This document shows positions 1 to 9,394 of a stretch of DNA of 64,000 bases, in pieces. Source of the DNA: Candidatus Leptovillus affinis (GTDB lineage: Bacteria; Chloroflexota; Anaerolineae; Promineifilales; Promineifilaceae); the NCBI GenBank assembly GCA_016705235.1, contig JADIYP010000002.1, positions 992,001-1,056,000 of the forward strand. Direction: 5' to 3'. The notes beneath the pieces are model-generated. The model saw only the letters and a program-made list of their open reading frames with translations. It was not told the origin of the DNA and ran no database searches. The position numbers and the translations under genes are program-made. Numbering within the stretch: position 1 is the stretch's first letter; each line of letters begins with the position of its first letter.

Positions 1-387
1 GCCGTTATACAACCCGATCAGGTGTCGCAGCCGGTCAATATCTGCTCCTTCTCCGGCGGCGAATTCTACGGCGTCTATCCAGGCATCGCTGGCGGCGTTA
101 AACTGGATGCTTTGCCGGGTGATGAGCAAATAAGGCGGATCAGCTTCCCGATCGTGGATCGCCCGGCGCAGGACGGCGAGGGCGTGGCGCAGGTTGCTGC
201 GGGCCGCACCTTCGGGCCGTTCCGGCCAGAATAATTCGGCCAGATGCTCGCGGGTAAACGGCCGTTCTGCCTCCACCGCCAGATAAGCCAACAACGCCTG
301 CACTTTATCCGATTCAAACGCCGTGAGCGGCTCCCCAGCCAGCGCAGCCTGAAACGAACCAAACAGGTGAATCGCCAACACAGCCAT
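1..387 (-). CDS. BTAD/SARP-type transcriptional activator, N-terminal part (runs off the window)
   Basis: Leftward reading frame of 129 codons from ATG at 387 that stays open to base 1, so the rest lies outside the window. The start MAVLAIHLFGSF, followed by KVQALLAYLAVE, FTREHLAELFWPE and NLRHALAVLRRAI, is the winged-helix DNA-binding domain at the N-terminus of BTAD (AfsR/SARP-like) regulators; the gene at 52835 has the same layout. In that family a BTAD domain, often an NB-ARC ATPase and TPRs follow, but none can be seen here. Family call is firm; what it regulates is unknown. Confidence 0.85.
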   Translation of the reverse strand, partial: MAVLAIHLFGSFQAALAGEPLTAFESDKVQALLAYLAVEAERPFTREHLAELFWPERPEGAARSNLRHALAVLRRAIHDREADPPYLLITRQSIQFNAASDAWIDAVEFAAGEGADIDRLRHLIGLYNG

Positions 388-560
388 CACACCCTCGCCT
401 ATCTGCAACAAAACCCCACCGATAAAAACATTATACATGATTTTGGGAACGGCCGTTGCTCCCGCCGCCGCTGCCATCACGCTTTCCACGCGCTGCCCAC
501 GCGCTGCCCCGGTATCCTGGCAGCAATATGATTGGTTAAGCGAACAATAGGAGGTTGAAC
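388..560. other. Divergent intergenic region
   Basis: 173 bp between the leftward BTAD gene and the rightward lipoprotein gene. It holds one ACGGCCGT palindrome at about 429 and a strong Shine-Dalgarno AGGAGG at 549-554 for the lipoprotein. Promoters for both genes must lie here, but I see no convincing -35/-10 pair. Confidence 0.5.
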
Positions 561-1721
561 ATGAAAAAGATAGTGTTGGTACTCGTTATTCTTATGTTGA
601 TGCTGGCCGCCTGCCAGACCAAACCTGACCAGGTAGCCCTGAAACTGGTCGAAGCGACTAATGCCCAAGACCTGGCGAGCACGCTGGCCCTCTTTACTGA
701 GGACGCGGTAGTAACCATCGAAGGGTCGCCGCCCTATACCGGCAAAGCAGAAATCCAGGGCTGGTTGGAAGGGATGTTTGCCGATAACTGCCGGATCGAA
801 GAAGAGGTCTTGGCCGTAGATGGAGATGTGGTCACGGTCCACGACACGCTGGCGATGGATTCCTTAAAAGCCCTGGGTATTCCAACCGTTGATGGCAATA
901 CAGCGCTGACCATCAAGGACGGCAAGGTACAAAAGCTGAACTTCACCTACAGCGAAACATCGGCTGCGGCTTTGCAAGAAGCGGCCATGATGGGGCTTAT
1001 TCTGAAACAAATGGAGCTGACCAACCAGGGCAAGATCGCGGAACAGTTACAAGGGTTTAAGGACGACGCCGTTGTGACCATTGAGGGCAAACCGTACCTT
1101 TACCATCAATTTGTGGGCAAAGAAGCGATTGGCGCTTTCCTTGAAGAGGAATTTGCCGGCGGCTTTCGGATTGAGCCAACGGCCGTTTTGACCGTAAACA
1201 ACAATGAGGTAGTTGCGCCTACCCGCTTCGCCCTCGATGCCTTTAGCAGCATGGGGATTGAATGGATGCTCGGCACGGATACCTATGTATTGGAAGATGG
1301 TCAAATCCAGAGTCACACCTGGACTATCAGCGAGGAGAGCCTGGCGACGCTGGCCGCCATGTTGCCGCCGCCGCTGACGGTCGAAACGCTGGCCGGAACA
1401 TGGGAATGGACTCTTGAAGGCAAAGGATTTCGCCAGGAATATCGGCCGGATGGGACATATGAGCTGGCGCATCTACTTGTCGGCAAATGGGCGCCCTTCG
1501 ACAGCGGCCAATTCCAATTGGATGGCGCTTTGCTGACGGGCTACACCCTCACCCTGATCAGCGATGAAAAGTCGCAGCTTTGCCAGGCTGGCGCAAAGGG
1601 GCAGATTGGGGTGTTCATGAACGAAACGGGTCAGCTAGCGATTGTCCAGGGACAGGATGAATGTTGGCAGCGGAACTTGCCGGTGAGTGAACCCCTGTTT
1701 GGCGACCGCGTAATCCCTTAA
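561..1721 (+). CDS. Lipoprotein with two SnoaL/NTF2-like domains and a C-terminal lipocalin-like region
   Basis: Exported protein of about 386 residues. The N-terminus MKKIVLVLVILMLMLAAC is a type II signal peptide with lipobox LAAC, so it is probably lipid-anchored outside the membrane. Two related halves follow: residues about 25-145 and 150-270 both read as SnoaL-like folds (ALFTEDAVVTIEG, then GFKDDAVVTIEG), and a third segment (GTWEWTLEGKGFRQEYRPDGTY) resembles small lipocalin-like beta barrels. ATG 561 was chosen because AGGAGG lies 6 nt upstream; a TTG two codons earlier is inside the SD spacing. Such proteins often bind small hydrophobic ligands or act as small-molecule isomerases; no catalytic residue can be assigned. 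Confidence 0.75.
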   Translation: MKKIVLVLVILMLMLAACQTKPDQVALKLVEATNAQDLASTLALFTEDAVVTIEGSPPYTGKAEIQGWLEGMFADNCRIEEEVLAVDGDVVTVHDTLAMDSLKALGIPTVDGNTALTIKDGKVQKLNFTYSETSAAALQEAAMMGLILKQMELTNQGKIAEQLQGFKDDAVVTIEGKPYLYHQFVGKEAIGAFLEEEFAGGFRIEPTAVLTVNNNEVVAPTRFALDAFSSMGIEWMLGTDTYVLEDGQIQSHTWTISEESLATLAAMLPPPLTVETLAGTWEWTLEGKGFRQEYRPDGTYELAHLLVGKWAPFDSGQFQLDGALLTGYTLTLISDEKSQLCQAGAKGQIGVFMNETGQLAIVQGQDECWQRNLPVSEPLFGDRVIP

Positions 1722-1769
1722 AACGTAACTTCGGGATAGGGCCGGAGCGGTCCAGAGGATGGTCTCTTT

Positions 1770-1838
1770 GACAGTCGGCAGGAAGTGCGATTCCTGCCGA
1801 CTGTCGTGCAGTAGCCGCGGTATCCTTACCGCGGCTAC
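1770..1838. terminator. Two adjacent perfect hairpins after the lipoprotein gene
   Basis: The first hairpin has 15-bp arms at 1770-1784 and 1791-1805 with a 6-nt loop. It lies about 50 bp past the lipoprotein stop and could end transcription, though no T-run follows. The second has 12-bp arms (GTAGCCGCGGTA at 1811-1822, its complement at 1827-1838) and matches the core of the repeat family found at 3796, 7461 and 56171. The rest of 1722-2172 shows no gene I can support. Confidence 0.6.
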
Positions 1839-2172
1839 GAGGCTCCGAGGGCGTCATGCGGAAAGCGCCGCGATGGATAACGGCCGTCAACAACCCATAC
1901 TGTTTGCCCTGCACGCCGCCAGGAAAGATCATGGACGTGACCTCGGTTTACTCTGGTTTGACCTGAGCGCGCAAACGCATCGGTATATTCGAACGAGAAT
2001 GGCGTTGCTCCATCCCTGGCAGCGTGATATGCTTTCGGGTAGAACATTCGAGCTACAAGGGCGCGTTTAATTAGACCCGCCAGCTCAATTCAGGCAGGTC
2101 GGCAACTGCAAGATGGTAAATGCCGCAGGCATAAGGCAGTGACCGCAGCAGTTGCAGCAAGGAGGTTTGAAA

Positions 2173-2746
2173 ATGGCAGAAGTTGTATTGTTCCACCACG
2201 CCCAAGGGCTGACTACTGGCGTTGTTGCGTTTGCCGATGAACTGCGCCACGCCGGGCACACCGTGCACACGCCCGACTTATTCGATGGTCACATATTCGA
2301 CGACCTGGAGCAGGGCATGGCATTTGTCAGGGAGATCGGCTTTGGCGAAGTGATGGCGCGTGGGGAACGAGCCGTGGCAGGGCTTCCCGCAGAGCTGGTC
2401 TACGCCGGATTCTCCTGGGGGTAGTCCCGGCGCAGAAGCTGGCCCAAACCAGAACCGGCGCTCGCGGGGCGCTGCTCTTCTATGCCTGTGTGCCGGTCTC
2501 GGAATTCGGAGCAGCCTGGCCCAAAGGTGTGCCGGTGCAGGTCCACGGCATGGACGCGGATCCTTTCTTCGTGGGGAAGGCGACATTGAGGCCGCTCAGG
2601 CGCTCGTCGAGGAGGCCGATGCAGCGGAGCTTTTTCTCTACCCCGGCGACCAGCATTACTTTGCCGACAACTCGCTGCCTTCATACGACGCGGAGGCCAC
2701 CGCGCTCCTGTTACAACGGGCGCTGGCGTTTCTCGCGCGCTTGTAG
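2173..2746 (+). pseudogene. Dienelactone hydrolase family protein, two frameshifts
   Basis: Reconstructed alpha/beta hydrolase of about 190 residues. ATG 2173 follows GGAGG at 2161. Frame 1 encodes VVLFHHAQGLTTGVVAFAD to the nucleophile elbow GFSWG, then stops at 2424. A base missing from G5 at 2417-2421 leads into the frame for VVPAQKLAQ...VPVQVHGMDADPFFVG; a base missing at 2573-2576 leads to EGDIEAAQALVEEADAAELFLYPGDQHYFADN. The Ser of GFSWG, Asp of MDADP and His of GDQHYF would be the triad; classical dienelactone hydrolases use Cys, so this is the Ser variant. Ends at 2746. Either a sequencing artefact or a real pseudogene. Confidence 0.7.
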
Positions 2747-2843
2747 GGTATCAGGTTGCCATTTCAAGCGGATTGGCAACTGCGGCAGCAAGTGCCGACG
2801 ACGGCCGCGCAGCCCGAAGCAAATCAATCCAGGATAAAACCCA

Positions 2844-3763
2844 ATGACGAGTACCCAGGCCAAAATCAGCCGTAAATTACTCCGGGTCTTCTTTGCCAAT
2901 TGGTCAAAAGGCCCCATTGCCGAACAACGCCGCAAACAAGAGTCAAAAACCAGATTCACCCCGCTGCCCTCGCAGCTTGTTTGCGAGCCTGTCACAATCG
3001 ATGGGATTGCTTCTGAATGGCTCTCGCTGCCAGAGGCCGATTCCGGGGTCATGCTCTACTTGCATGGCGGCGCGTACAACCTTGGGTCGGTTAAAGCCAG
3101 CCGCGATCTCATCGCCCGCCTGGTAGCGGCCACAAAACACAAGGCATTGGCCCTTGATTACCGGCTGGCGCCAGAAAACCCTTTTCCGGCGGCGCTGGAA
3201 GATGCTGTCGCCGCATATCGTTGGTTGTTGGCTGAAGGGACTGCTCCGTCACGCATCCTCCTGGCCGGTGATTCGGCCGGGGGCGGGCTGGCGGTCGCTG
3301 CGCTGGTTGCTTTGCGTGATGCCGGGCTGCCGCTGCCCGCCGGGGCGATCTGCCTTTCCCCCTGGGTGGATCTCACCCTGTCGGGAAAATCCATCCACAG
3401 CAAGGCGGCGTCCGATCCGATTTTGGATGCCGCCAGCCTGGCCCGCTATGCCGCCGCCTACGCGGCGGGCGCGCCGCTGGCGTCGCCCCTCGTTTCTCCC
3501 TTGTTTGCCGATTTGCATGGGCTGCCGCCTTTGCTGGTTCAGGCGGGCACAGAGGAAATTTTGCTGGATGACGCCATCAGGTTAGCAGAGCGTGCCGCTC
3601 AGGCGGGCGTGTTGGTGACGTTGGAGACGTGGGAGGGGCTGTTTCATGTTTTTCCCTTTTGGCTTTTTTGCCTGAAACCAGGCAGGCATTACAGCAGGCG
3701 GGCGCGTTTGTCGCCCGACTCTCTGGCGGAGACGCTGCCGATAACCCGGCGCTGCATGGATAA
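2844..3763 (+). pseudogene. HSL-family (alpha/beta hydrolase fold-3) esterase, one frameshift near the end
   Basis: Carboxylesterase of the hormone-sensitive lipase family, about 306 residues when repaired. Visible family motifs: oxyanion-hole YLHGGAYNLGS, DYRLAPENPFPAALED, nucleophile elbow GDSAGGG, acid segment around LLVQAGTEEILLDDA, and the catalytic His in GLFHVF. After FHVFPF the reading frame goes wrong: adding a T to TTTT at 3657-3660 restores LAFLPETRQALQQAGAFVARL and a stop at 3761-3763. Without repair the frame reads through the palindromic repeat at 3796 and stops at 3890, giving a nonsense tail. Substrate unknown. Confidence 0.8.
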
Positions 3764-3795
3764 CCAAAGACCAGGATGGGGGAACGGCCGTTACT

Positions 3796-3866
3796 CATGG
3801 TGCCGCGGTATCCTTTCCGCGTGTTTTCCAGAGCGCGGTAAGGATACCGCGGCTACGAGGCTCAGG
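3796..3866. repeat. Dispersed palindromic repeat, core copy
   Basis: Imperfect hairpin: GCCGCGGTATCC, a linker related to TCTTCCAGAGGCG, then GCGGTAAGGATACCGCGGC. The layout matches the centre of the MITEs at 7461 and 56171, but here the variant is CGCGG rather than CGGGG and no terminal inverted repeats are seen. It lies in the 144-bp spacer between the esterase and the convergent uvrA-like gene. The rest of that spacer is featureless. Confidence 0.7.
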
Positions 3867-3907
3867 GGGTTGACAGCCTCTGATGTGTGATACATGATGC
3901 GTGAAAC

Positions 3908-6149
3908 CTAAACATACTGGCTCGTCATCGACTGCCTGGCCTGCTTCAGGTCAGACGGCGTACCTTCAAACATCACCTGGCCGCCCTTGCTGCCGCCTTC
4001 CGGCCCCAGGTCAATGACCCAATCTGCGTTACGTACCACGTCCATGTTGTGCTCAATCACAATCACCGTGTTGCCGCTGTCCACCAGCCTGTTGATGATC
4101 CCCAGCAGATGGGCTGTATCCGATTTGTGTAAGCCAGTGGTCGGCTCATCCATCACGTAAATGCTGCCTTCTTTGTGCAGCTCGCTGGCCAGCTTAATAC
4201 GCTGGCATTCACCGCCAGAGAGCGTGTTGAGCGGCTGGCCAAGAGTCAAATAGTCCAGGCCTACGTCATGCATCGTTTGCAGAAGGGGGTAATCTCCGGG
4301 ATGGTGAAGAATGCGAGTGCCTGCCTCACAGTCATCTCCAACACATCGACAATCGATTTGCCGTCCAGTTTATAATCCAGCACCTCATCTTTGAAACGTT
4401 TGCCGCCGCAAACTTCGCAGGGCGATTTGACGCTTTCAAAAAAGGATAAATCGGTGTACACCACCCCAGGCCATTGCAATTGTCGCAGGCGCCCTTAGAG
4501 TTGAAACTAAACAAACCCGCGTTCACCTTATTGGCCCTGGCAAAAGCCTTGCGCACGTCGTCCATAATGCCGGTGTACGTCGCCGGGTTCGAGCGTGGAT
4601 TCGTGCCCACGGCAGATTGGTCAACCACGATGGCCTCAGGGAACTGCGCGACGAAGGCCTCGCTAATCAATGAACTTTTGCCGGAACCGGCGACACCGGT
4701 CACCACTGTCAGCGCGCCCACCGGGATGTTGACGCTGACATTCTTCAGGTTGTTAACGCGCACCTGGCTCAACTTCAAATGTTCCCTGGCCTGACGGAAG
4801 GCCATCTTAACGGGCATAGCCTCCTTCATGGACTTGCCGGTCAACGTGTCGGTCTGGAGCAGGTCGGCATAGCTGCCTTCATAGACGATCTCGCCGCCCT
4901 GGCTGCCTGCGCGCGGACCGAGGTCGACAATGTGGTCGGCTACCCGGATCACGTCGGGGTCATGCTCTACGACCAACACCGTGTTTCCCATGTCGCGCAG
5001 TTTTTGCAGCATTTCATTGAGCCGGTGTATGTCTCGCGGGTGCAGGCCCACGCTAGGTTCGTCGAAGATGTACATCGCGTCGATCAGGCTGCTGCCCAGG
5101 TGTTTCACCAGCTTGACGCGCTGTCCTTCGCCGCCGGAGAGCGTATCGGTCTCCCGATTAAGCGTCAAATACGCCAGGCCGATGTCCATCAGGTTCTGCA
5201 GCCGGCGCGACAGGTCGTCCACAATTTCTTTGGCCGACGGGTCTGTGATGCCTTTGAGCACCTCTAGCAGGTCACTCACTTCCAACGAGGAAAGTTCGGC
5301 AATGTTGTAGCCATGAATTTTGCAGCTCAATACGGCTTTGTTGAGGCGCGCGCCTTTGCAGGCGGGGCAGGGGCCTTCGGTGAGATATTGGGCTATCTTT
5401 TCTTGCGTTTTCGCGGAACGTGTTTTCAGGTCACGCTCAATGTAGGAGCGATTAAAGCCGGTGATCACGCCGAGGTAGGTGCGGTTCATGTTGCCCAGCC
5501 TGAATTTTTGCTCCTGGCCATAGAGAAGCAGGTCCATTTCAGGCTCGGTGAACTCGGCCAGTTTTTTGTCGTTGTCAAAGAAGCCGCTGGCGGGGTAGAT
5601 GCTGTCGTCGAAAACCGGTCCCTGAATTGCGCCTTCGTTTAGCGATTTGGCAGGATCGTAGAATTTTTCAACGATGGGTTGCAGTTTACGGCCGTATCCG
5701 TTGCATTCCGGGCACATGCCGATGGGTTCGTTGAAAGAGAAGGCGTTGGCGTAGCCGATAAATGGGTCACCAACCTGCGCGAACAGCAGGCGCAGCAAGG
5801 TATAGGTGTCTGTAATAGTGCCCAGCGTGGAATGCGAACCTCCGCCCAGGCGCTTCTGGTCCACCACGATGGCCATGCTCAGGTTTTGGATCGAGTCGGC
5901 ATCCGGCTGTGAGTAGCGTGGCAGGAAGGTGCGCACCATCAGGCTGAAGTTTTCGTATAGCTGGCGCTGCGCTTCGGTGGCGATGGTGTCGAAAACGATG
6001 GATGATTTGCCAGAGCCGGATACCCCCGTAAAAACGGTGATTTTGCGTTTGGGAATGCGCAGCGAGACGTTTTTTAGATTGTTTTCCCGCGCGCCACGGA
6101 TCTCGATAAATTCTTGCCTGTTGTCTTTAGCCATTTTAACCTCGCTCAT
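3908..6149 (-). pseudogene. Short UvrA-like (DrrC-type) ATPase, two frameshifts
   Basis: About 747 residues when repaired, shorter than the roughly 940 of canonical UvrA, as in UvrA-like proteins that lack part of the inserted domains (DrrC drug-resistance type). Two ABC ATPase halves are visible: Walker A GVSGSGKSS near residue 41, CPECNGYG, CPACKGARL, signature LSGGEGQRVKL, Walker B YIFDEPSVGLH; then GVAGSGKSSLI, CDNCNGLG, CEVCGGKRF, LSGGECQRIKL and VMDEPTTGLH. A base is missing at 4464-4467 (after GLG) and at 4285-4289 (before MHDVGLDYLTL). The start ATG overlaps the AHSA1 stop (ATGA). Likely role: protection from a DNA-binding compound or repair accessory; no UvrB partner is nearby. Confidence 0.85.
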
Positions 6150-6598
6150 ACACTGGCCAGATAATCGGCGAGGCCTTCCAGCGCCTGCATCGCGCCCACA
6201 ATGGCCCCATATTTTACCGCTTGTTTGCGGGCAACGGCCGTTACGAACATCAACCGCAGCGTCACTTTGGTCCCGCCGTCCTCATCCTCAAAGGTCACAG
6301 TGGTACGCACAGGCGGCGGCGCGTTCACCCCATCGGTCCCATACTCGTAAACAAGCCGCATCGGCTTGTCCAGTTCAATAAACTTGATCTTGAATGAATG
6401 CAAAGCGTCATTAGGCGCTGGCTGGCTGTAGCGCCAGACGCCACCGGGTTTTATGTCCATCTCGTGTGTTGTGGCCCCTCTTGGCGACCACCATTGCTCA
6501 ATATGCTCTCGTTCGGTGAACGCCGCAAAGACAAGTTCGCGTGGCGCGTCGATCAATTTTGTGACGACAATTTCTCGGTCTTTTGTTGTATCTGACAT
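6146..6598 (-). CDS. SRPBCC / AHSA1-family protein
   Basis: 150-residue START-like protein from ATG 6598 (MSDTTKDREIVVTKLIDAPR), with a GGA-type SD 9 nt upstream. Family landmarks: DAPRELVFAAFTEREHIEQWW, then a DGGTKVTLRL strand near the end. An upstream in-frame TTG would add an implausible tail overlapping a palindrome. The stop overlaps the uvrA-like start by 4 nt (ATGA), implying translational coupling. An ArsR regulator followed by an AHSA1 gene is a very common bacterial pair; the ArsR protein probably controls this one. Ligand unknown. Confidence 0.9.
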   Translation of the reverse strand: MSDTTKDREIVVTKLIDAPRELVFAAFTEREHIEQWWSPRGATTHEMDIKPGGVWRYSQPAPNDALHSFKIKFIELDKPMRLVYEYGTDGVNAPPPVRTTVTFEDEDGGTKVTLRLMFVTAVARKQAVKYGAIVGAMQALEGLADYLASV

Positions 6599-6653
6599 GC
6601 TGCCATTTCCTTTTGTATCTATGCACACCCCAAGGGTTTGCTCCCTTGAAAAT

Positions 6654-6686
6654 AGATTTGTCAAATCTTAAAGATTTGACAAATCT
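6654..6686. promoter_or_regulatory. Perfect 16-bp inverted repeat between arsR-like and AHSA1 genes
   Basis: AGATTTGTCAAATCTT (6654-6669), one base, then its exact complement (6671-6686). Each arm is itself a dyad (GATTTG, one base, CAAATC), so the site is a doubled 13-bp palindrome. It lies 56-88 bp upstream of the AHSA1 start in a 236-bp gap. It could be an operator, an attenuating hairpin or a small dispersed repeat; related ATTTGTCAAA words occur at 7240-7260. Confidence 0.55.
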
Positions 6687-6834
6687 CAACCTTTTCATTC
6701 GTGGTGGTGGGTTAGACCACTCATGATTTCTCTTGTGAATATAGATTTGTGGTTCTTTGGGAATTCAGAGGGTCGCCCCTACATTTGCCGATACCCCACG
6801 AAATCCTGAAGACCCAAACTTCTTTGTTGGACTC

Positions 6835-7167
6835 CTAACTTTTCTGTTCCTCCTGAAGCTTGCGTAAATATTCATCCAGGCGATCAAGATTTTCTTCCCA
6901 GTTCTGGCGATAGGTCTCCAGCCATTGAGAAGCATCCTTTAGCGGCGCGGCTTGCAGTTGTGCCGGCCGCCATTGCGCCTCCCGCCGGCGTTCGATCAGC
7001 CCGGCATGTTCCAGCACCTTCAGGTGTTTAGAGATCGCCGGCATGCTGATTTTAAACGGATCGGCTAGTTCCTTTACTGTGGCCGGACCCTGCGCAAGCC
7101 GTGTCAGCATTGCCCGGCGGGTTGGGTCTGCCAGGGCGGCAAAGGTCGAGCTTAGGGTATCATTCAT
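6835..7167 (-). CDS. ArsR-family winged-helix repressor
   Basis: 110 residues. MNDTLSSTFAALADPTRRAMLTRL, PATVKELADPFKISMPAISKHLKVLEHAGLI and RRREAQWRPAQLQ are the helix-turn-helix and wing of the ArsR subfamily linked to AHSA1 genes. No Cys metal site is present, so it probably does not sense metal. It is first in a leftward operon with AHSA1 and the uvrA-like gene. A dyad just upstream (7195-7210) suggests autoregulation. Confidence 0.92.
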   Translation of the reverse strand: MNDTLSSTFAALADPTRRAMLTRLAQGPATVKELADPFKISMPAISKHLKVLEHAGLIERRREAQWRPAQLQAAPLKDASQWLETYRQNWEENLDRLDEYLRKLQEEQKS

Positions 7168-7194
7168 GATCTTTACAATCTCCCGATTAGATAG

Positions 7195-7210
7195 TTAACT
7201 AATTGGTTAA
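7195..7210. promoter_or_regulatory. Candidate ArsR operator
   Basis: TTAAC-TAATTG-GTTAA, arms of 5 bp, centred about 36 bp upstream of the ArsR start. Size and A/T-rich TTAAC half-sites fit operators of this ArsR subfamily; binding is inferred, not shown. Confidence 0.5.
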
Positions 7211-7460
7211 ATACTAAACCAACCCTGGCAAATCGTCAAATCGAATATTTGTCAAACCTGTCAAATTACCGCTGCCCCATCACAGAGCAAGAGCAAATCG
7301 AGAGATGCTGCTGGTGATGCGTCGTTTTTTTAGTAGATAGGGCTGCTATACTCGCGTTTTCTGGCCCAATATCATTTTTATCCACTATAATGTTTCGGAG
7401 GTGACGAGCGCCAGGCACTCAGGGTCGTATGTAATAACCTGGTGGGATTGGTCCAATCCC

Positions 7461-7570
7461 CTTGCAGTTTGTCGGAAAAGTACCCGTAGCCGGGGTTTCT
7501 TACCGCGTCTTCCAGAGGCGGGGTAAGGATACCCCGGCTACAAAAAGAGGTTCTCCGACAGACTGCTAGC
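7461..7570. mobile_element. 110-bp MITE, copy 1
   Basis: Short non-coding element with imperfect terminal inverted repeats: left CTTGCAGTTTGTCGGAAAAG, right (complement) GCTAGCAGTCTGTCGGAGAA. Inside is a nested hairpin built from GTAGCCGGGG ... CCCCGGCTAC with the linker GCGTCTTCCAGAGGCG. The copy at 56171-56280 is the reverse complement and has the same length. It sits in the 780-bp gap between the arsR-like gene and the IS110 element. Confidence 0.8.
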
Positions 7571-7618
7571 AGATTAAAAAATGGTTCTTCAGGAATTCAG
7601 GGATTGACACCCAATGAT

Positions 7619-7669
7619 GCGTGAAGCGTGTTGCGTGAGGTCTCTCTGGTCACGCAACACGCTTCACGC
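7619..7669. repeat. Perfect 20-bp inverted repeat
   Basis: Arms at 7619-7638 and 7650-7669 with an 11-nt loop. The sequence is built of GCGTGAAGCGTG words, which reappear loosely at 3887-3905 and 43628-43660, so it may be a small dispersed hairpin family. Not followed by a T-run, so a terminator role is unclear. Confidence 0.65.
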
Positions 7670-7946
7670 CCGACCCCACGGAAACCTAAAGACCCTAAAA
7701 AATTAATCCGGCAATCAAAAGGCGTGTCATGCTGAGAGCCTGTGCTGAGAGTGCGGTAATTGTCAAGAGGCAAACTTCTGCCCAATCTGAACCTTAAAAA
7801 GACAACACTAAACTAAACCGACGCCAAATCAGTTTTTTCAGCGACGGCACACAGCCTGATAATGGGTGTCCTTATATCCCGACTGGTCTCAGGATAGTCA
7901 AGTCAAACGCTGAAGCAGCCAGGTGACACAGCATTGCGGGGACTTC

Positions 7947-9257
7947 TTAGCGTCGCGCCTCCTGTGGGCGATAAGGCTCGTTGCGGTGGAGCAGACCGAC
8001 AAAAAGCCCAATACTCTTGCGGGCGGTGAGAACCAACGCCCGTTTATGCTGATGTTTTTTGGTTTCGCGGTATTTGCGCTCATAGTATGCCTGATATTCG
8101 GGCTGATATTGGCGCAATTTATCAGCCGCTTCCACCAGGTAATAGCGCAAGAAGCGATTGCCCTTCTTACTCAATCGCCTTTCATCTCCCTCAAAATCAC
8201 CGGAACTTTTCCGTGGCCACCAGAGACCGGCGTGTTTAGCCACCGCATCTTCGACGTCACGCAAGTTCTTGGGGCGAAACCGATTTTGGCGCTCGTCCCA
8301 CTCCTGACCGGCAAAGAAACGGTGCAAGTCGCCTATCTCCGCAGCGATACCGGCGGCCAGCACAACGCCCAATCCTTTGATGTTGACCAGGTGACTGACT
8401 TCAGGATGATAGGCATCAATCTCTTGTTCCAGACAACGTTCTACTTGAGCTGCTTGCTTTTCCAGGAAGGCGATGTGGTCGAGGGTCATGCACAGCAACG
8501 ACTGAACACCCATTTGCAGTTCGGTTGGCAACGGATAGCTGGTATCAATAGTCTGCCGTAACTGGCGCATGGTTTCTTCCAGGTTAGGCAGCCGGTTATG
8601 GCTCCAGTCCGCCAGTTGGTCCTGGAGAATATCGTTGGGGAGTTGGGTCAGGCATTGCCAGTCCGGGTATTGACGAATCAGGGCTCGGCCCGTGGCCCCC
8701 AGCCCATCGCCAAAGGGACAATTGGCCCGATAGTCACTGCACTTCAGAAACATGTGCGACCAGAAATAGTTCTTCTCGCGGGTCAACGCTTGACCAATGT
8801 GGTAGCGCAGCCGACTGTAAAAACGCAGTCGTAGCCAATCGCCGTCGGCCGACCAGGGATGGTATTTGCCCCGCTGGGTGCGCAGCTTCTCGGTGACGTA
8901 GAAACTGTCCTTGGCATCGGTCTTGTCATCGGGAGCATAGCCCTTCTTGAACCAATACACTTGTCGCGAATTGAGCAAATAGAGTGTCGGCTCATGGCTG
9001 CCCCAGCTCTCATCGGCCTGTAGCTGGAGAAATAGAGGCAGCCAGTAGTAACCCGTCGATTCGGCCCCGATGTCTACGCCGGTAAATCCCCCGGCAGTTA
9101 TTTGTTCCAACAAAACGTGCTTCAACTCTTCATAACCATGGCGATTGTTGGCAAAAGAACGATGGTTCATGAGCACCGCACCGTTGGGCTGCATGACACA
9201 CATGTCCAGTCGTTTCTGGCTGATGTCTAGGCCTACTTGTAATGGGGAATTGTTCAT
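7947..9257 (-). mobile_element. IS110-family transposase (DEDD recombinase)
   Basis: 436 residues, apparently full length. N-terminal RuvC-like DEDD domain: VGLDISQKRLDMCVM (first Asp), GVDIGAESTGYYW (Glu), DDKTDAKDS (Asp pair). C-terminal Transposase_20 domain: NIKGLGVVLAAGIAAEIGDL ahead of a segment with AKHAGLWW and the Ser-containing RKSSGDF/RRLSKKGNRFLRYYL stretch. The start ATG at 9257 has SD GGAGCG. IS110 elements lack classic terminal repeats, so the ends are not defined here. No ACGGCCGT palindrome lies inside, unlike resident genes. The long non-coding flank at 9258 onward may encode a guide RNA (see the next entry). Confidence 0.92.
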
Positions 9258-9347
9258 GTTACGCTCCTTTTATATATTGAAGAGCGGTCAGGAATGGGGT
9301 GTCCCGGCTCTCTGGGAGCGGCATGCTTGCCCAAATTAGCCCTCGGA

Positions 9348-9394
9348 CTGATTCGGAGCGCCGCTGCGAACTGCTCCTTCGCAGCCCAAATCAG
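9348..9394 (-). ncRNA. Candidate bridge-RNA stem-loop of the IS110 element
   Basis: Upstream of the transposase start, in the end where IS110-group elements encode their bridge RNA, a nested stem is visible: outer CTGATT (9348-9353) with AATCAG (9389-9394), inner GCTGCGAA (9363-9370) with TTCGCAGC (9378-9385). An asymmetric internal loop has 9 nt on one side and 3 nt on the other. Stem-internal loop-stem is how the guide loops are presented in known bridge RNAs. Which bases act as guides, and the RNA ends, cannot be set from one copy. Confidence 0.4.

Noticed and set aside
1835..2070. Short frames on both strands between the lipoprotein and hydrolase genes
   Set aside because: No SD, no recognisable fold, and they run through a hairpin repeat.
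9348..9394. Stem-loop upstream of the IS110 gene as a tRNA or riboswitch
   Set aside because: No cloverleaf or conserved riboswitch core; its place in the element flank fits a bridge RNA better.
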